Below are positions 53,536 to 64,000 of a DNA stretch of 64,000 nt, in pieces (position 1 is the first letter of the stretch; each line of letters opens with the position of its first letter). Source of the DNA: Thiobacillus denitrificans DSM 12475 (lineage in GTDB: Bacteria > Pseudomonadota > Gammaproteobacteria > Burkholderiales > Thiobacillaceae); contig NZ_AQWL01000013.1 in assembly GCF_000376425.1 (NCBI RefSeq), forward strand, positions 1 through 64,000. Direction: 5' to 3'. A model generated the notes under the pieces. It was given only the letters and a program-made list of their open reading frames with translations, was not told the DNA's origin and did no database searches. The position numbers and the translations under genes are program-made.

Positions 53536-54973
53536 CGCGGAGCAAAGGCCAGGTTAATTTAAAGCAGGTCGACCATGGCGGACAATCGATCATCTCGATG
53601 CCGCCACCGGCGGCCAGCAGGTATTCGCGCACGATCGACAGCCCCAGTCCGCTGCCCTTGATCGTGCTGGCGGGCTGGCGCGCGCCCTGGAAAAACGGCT
53701 CGAAAATACGCGGGCGCTCGGCCTGCGGGATGCCGTCTCCCTGGTCGCACACCCAGACTGAGACCGCACCTTCGGCAGGCGCGCTTTTCACCAGGATGCA
53801 CCCGCCCTCGGGACTGAATTTGATCGCATTGGACAACAGATTGTCGAGTACGGTTTCCAGTTGATTGCGATCAGCGTGCACCGTGGCTGCGGTTAGCTGC
53901 GTCTCGATCCGAACCCCGCGCGCGTCGAGTGCCAGCCGCTGCCGCGCCAGCACGCTGGCGAGCGCATCGGCCAGCGCTTGCGGGGCGGCGGGCGGCAGGG
54001 TGGCGTCGCGCACCATGTCACCGTAGCGGATCAGGTCTTCGATGCGCTTCTGCAACTCGCGGCTGCCACTGTCCATGATACCGACGATGCTGCGCTGGCG
54101 CGCGTTGAGGCTGCCTGCGAGTTCGTCGTCCAGCAGCGCCACGCCCTCGCGCAACGAGGCAAGTGGGGTTTTCAGTTCGTGCGACACGTGGCGCAGGAAG
54201 CGTAGTTTCTGCTCTTCCAGCGCCTGCAGGCGCTGGCGCAGCCAGTCGACCTCGCGCCCCAGCTCGACGATGTCCTGCGGCCCGCTGATCGCCGGTAACG
54301 GGCGCAGATCGGCGCGGCCGAGCTGCTGGATCGAGGCCTTGAGCTGCTTGATCGGGCGGTTGATCATCCAGGAAAACACCGCAGCCAGCAGCAGCGTCAA
54401 CGGAATCAGCGCCAGCGCCAGCAGGATCAGCCGCTGCCGGGTCATTTGCACCGTCGTTTCCAGCGCCTGCAGTTCGCGCTGCACTGCGGCATCGGCTTGG
54501 AGAAGCAGCGTCCGGGTGTTGGCATGCAGCGTATCGAAAGCGGGGTCGAGCGTATGGAAGCGGGTGCTATCGAGAAACGCTCCCGGTTGCAACTGGCGAT
54601 ACAGCGTTCGGCTGCGCGTTCGCAACGCGGCCAGTGTGGCGCGCGACGCGGTGTCGACGAGCTGCGTATCGAGCTGCGCCAACTGGACTTGCAGTTCGTT
54701 GAAGCGTGTCCGCAGGGCGGGGCCGAATTCGGCGTCCTGCAGCAGATGGTATTGCCCGGCAGCGCGCTGCAGCTGGCTGACCGATTCGACGATCTGCCGC
54801 ACGTCACGCGTGATGGCGAGGCTGTTGCGGGTGAACTGGCGCTGGGTGTCGACCACGCCCTGCAACACGTGCACCGCGTTGATCAGGCCGCTCGCCAGCG
54901 GCACGATCAGCACGCCCATGGCGACGATGACCAGGATGGTGAACGAGCGGGGGTAATAAGGGCCAGGAAGCAT
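53525..54973 (-). CDS. glrK: Sensor histidine kinase, GlrK-like
   Basis: A 482-residue inner-membrane kinase. Two membrane segments (about 12-33 and 177-199) bracket a helical periplasmic domain. Then HAMP (about 200-250), the His box FLRHVSHELKTPLASLREG (catalytic His near 267), N box NLLSNAIKFSPEGG, and ATP-binding DQGDGI and GSGLGLSI. ATG at 54973 (MLPGPYYPRSF) gives a length close to GlrK. It is 88 bases downstream of gltD and may be co-transcribed with gltBD or have its own promoter there. Confidence 0.82.
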   Translation of the reverse strand: MLPGPYYPRSFTILVIVAMGVLIVPLASGLINAVHVLQGVVDTQRQFTRNSLAITRDVRQIVESVSQLQRAAGQYHLLQDAEFGPALRTRFNELQVQLAQLDTQLVDTASRATLAALRTRSRTLYRQLQPGAFLDSTRFHTLDPAFDTLHANTRTLLLQADAAVQRELQALETTVQMTRQRLILLALALIPLTLLLAAVFSWMINRPIKQLKASIQQLGRADLRPLPAISGPQDIVELGREVDWLRQRLQALEEQKLRFLRHVSHELKTPLASLREGVALLDDELAGSLNARQRSIVGIMDSGSRELQKRIEDLIRYGDMVRDATLPPAAPQALADALASVLARQRLALDARGVRIETQLTAATVHADRNQLETVLDNLLSNAIKFSPEGGCILVKSAPAEGAVSVWVCDQGDGIPQAERPRIFEPFFQGARQPASTIKGSGLGLSIVREYLLAAGGGIEMIDCPPWSTCFKLTWPLLRDDA

Positions 54974-55061
54974 CCGGATGGAGAGTGGCGGCAAAGCTGC
55001 AGCATACCCCGATTGCGCATGCGTGCTGGCGAAGCGGCCGCCAGCACGCACGTGCGCGGCG

Positions 55062-61027
<5,966 letters not shown>

Positions 61028-61046
61028 GTTATCGGCGTCTGTCCAG

Positions 61047-61067
61047 AGGCAACCCCGGCGGGGTTGC
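61047..61067 (-). promoter_or_regulatory. Hairpin in the gltB leader
   Basis: A perfect 9-bp stem GGCAACCCC / GGGGTTGCC with a 3-base loop lies 20 bases upstream of the gltB ATG. On the gltB strand a run of eight Ts (61070-61077 complement) is just before the hairpin, so it is not a normal terminator. It would be close to the ribosome site if transcribed. Confidence 0.5.
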
Positions 61068-61218
61068 CGAAAAAAAGGGGGGAGTAATTTTAATGCCGCC
61101 GGCCCTCGCGAGGCAAGCCCGGCTAACCATGGCGACCAAGTGGTTTAAGCCGGCGCCCCGCGAGCCGGAGCGATAGCCGGCCTGCTTGCCTATGCTGACT
61201 GGAGGAGGGAGCGACGCG

Positions 61219-62067
61219 ATGAGGCTATTGAGCTGGAACATCCAATGGGGCCGCGGCATGGACGGCCGCGTCGATCTCGCGCGCATCGCCGCGACCATCC
61301 GCCGGCTCGGCGACTTCGACGTCATCTGTCTGCAGGAAGTCGCGGTCAATTTCCCCGGCCTGCCCGGCAGCCAGGGCGAAAACCAGATCGCCGAGCTGTC
61401 CGCCGGCCTGCCCGGCTATACGGCCATTTATGGCGCGGCGACCGACATTCCCGACCGCCGTGGCAGCCGCAGCCGATTCGGCAACGCCATTTTCTCGCGC
61501 CTGCCGGTCGGCCAGGTCTGGCGCCATCTGTTGCCGTGGCCGGCCGATCTGGACGTGCCCAGCATGCAGCGGATACTGGTCGAGGCCGTCGTCGAATCCG
61601 ACATCGGCCTGCTGCGCGTGATGACCACGCATCTGGAGTACTACTCGCAGCGCCTGCGCACGCTGCAGATCGATGCCATCCGCCGCCTGCACGCCGAGGC
61701 CTGCGCCATGGCGGCGCGTTCGCCGCTGGCCGAAGAACAGGGCGGTGCGTTCGAGGTGTTTCCCCGGCCCGAAGAGGCGCTGCTGTGCGGCGACATGAAC
61801 TTCCCCGCATGGGCTGCCGAGCACGCACAGCTCCTTGCCCCGTTTGCCGGTGGCGAGCCCGGCTGGCGCGACGCCTGGGAGGTACTGCACCCCGGCGAGC
61901 CGCACGCGCCGACTGTCGGCATCCATCCGGTCGGCTTCGTCGACCAGCCCGAATGCTTCGATTTCGTTTTCCTGACTGAAGGGCTGACGGGGCATCTCAG
62001 GGCGCACGGCATCGACACCGCAACCGAGGCGTCGGATCATCAGCCGGTGTGGGTCGAACTGGACTGA
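61219..62067 (+). CDS. Endonuclease/exonuclease/phosphatase-family protein
   Basis: A 282-residue intracellular EEP-fold phosphodiesterase with all core motifs. These are LLSWNIQWGRG (Asn), CLQEV (Glu), TTHLEYYS (His), GDMNFP (Asp/Asn) and SDHQPVWVEL (Asp-His). The substrate (nucleic acid, phospholipid or other phosphoester) is not evident. GGAGGAGGGA lies 9 bases before ATG at 61219. It is followed after 93 bases by the glycosidase gene on the same strand. Confidence 0.85.
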   Translation: MRLLSWNIQWGRGMDGRVDLARIAATIRRLGDFDVICLQEVAVNFPGLPGSQGENQIAELSAGLPGYTAIYGAATDIPDRRGSRSRFGNAIFSRLPVGQVWRHLLPWPADLDVPSMQRILVEAVVESDIGLLRVMTTHLEYYSQRLRTLQIDAIRRLHAEACAMAARSPLAEEQGGAFEVFPRPEEALLCGDMNFPAWAAEHAQLLAPFAGGEPGWRDAWEVLHPGEPHAPTVGIHPVGFVDQPECFDFVFLTEGLTGHLRAHGIDTATEASDHQPVWVELD

Positions 62068-62160
62068 GCAGCGGCGGGCCTCACTCGCCCGCCATCGGCG
62101 CCCGGCAATGATTTGGCCGTGCCGGATTGCTATGCTCAGGCGTGAGGGGGTGAATCGAAC

Positions 62161-64000
<1,840 letters not shown>

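Overview
The window is a high-GC proteobacterial chromosome segment that spans the replication origin. Gene content and order point to a betaproteobacterium, most likely a Thiobacillus-like member of the Nitrosomonadales. The pointers are a divergent dnaA-dnaN-gyrB / rpmH-rnpA-yidC-mnmE arrangement, an mnmG-rsmG-parA-parB-atpIBEFHAGDC run, glmU-glmS, and gltB-gltD next to a GlrK/GlrR-type two-component system. The genus is inferred from overall resemblance, not from a database search.

Layout. 1-5.0 kb is the only clearly accessory stretch. It holds the 3' end of an IS30-family element abutting a 5'-truncated endonuclease/exonuclease/phosphatase gene, a large membrane GGDEF-EAL protein, and a decayed type I restriction (hsdR) remnant. 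5.0-10.3 kb (minus strand) carries gyrB, dnaN and dnaA, with DnaA boxes on both sides of dnaA; the dnaA-dnaN gap is the best oriC candidate. 10.4-15.8 kb (plus) carries rpmH, rnpA, yidC, mnmE and an ABC exporter. 16-22 kb carries an rhlE-like helicase, the pxpBCA 5-oxoprolinase genes and uup. 22.3-26.5 kb is mnmG-rsmG-parA-parB. Three perfect 14-bp parS palindromes lie at 17.8, 20.1 and 22.3 kb: one forms the core of a terminator hairpin, one is inside pxpA, and one is just upstream of mnmG. 26.6-33.9 kb is the complete F-type ATP synthase operon. 34.3-38.5 kb holds an OmpA-like protein, glmU and glmS.

38.5-48.7 kb runs mostly on the minus strand: priA, argS, a SPOR-domain protein, dsbA, a short-chain dehydrogenase and an orphan NarL-type regulator, then a Tim44-like protein, hemE and two small exported proteins. 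The priA upstream gap carries two consensus DnaA boxes. 49-51.6 kb has a FadL-type outer-membrane channel and a cluster of small envelope proteins (a lipoprotein-like protein, an EF-hand/BON fusion, a DUF1328 protein). 51.7-61 kb (minus) is gltB, gltD, then a histidine kinase, a small lipoprotein and a sigma-54 activator arranged like glrK-qseG-glrR. The right end holds an intact EEP-family phosphohydrolase gene and the 5' two-thirds of a GH63-like glycosidase cut by the window edge.

Most of the window is ordinary core genome. I did not find a convincing new multi-gene system. The signals most worth following are the parS array with its terminator-embedded site, the DnaA boxes upstream of priA, the degenerate GGDEF domain, a phased GTAACG array upstream of a small exported protein, the EF-hand/BON protein and its neighbours, and a repeat-like element inside the atp operon. 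No tRNA, rRNA, CRISPR array or prophage was seen.
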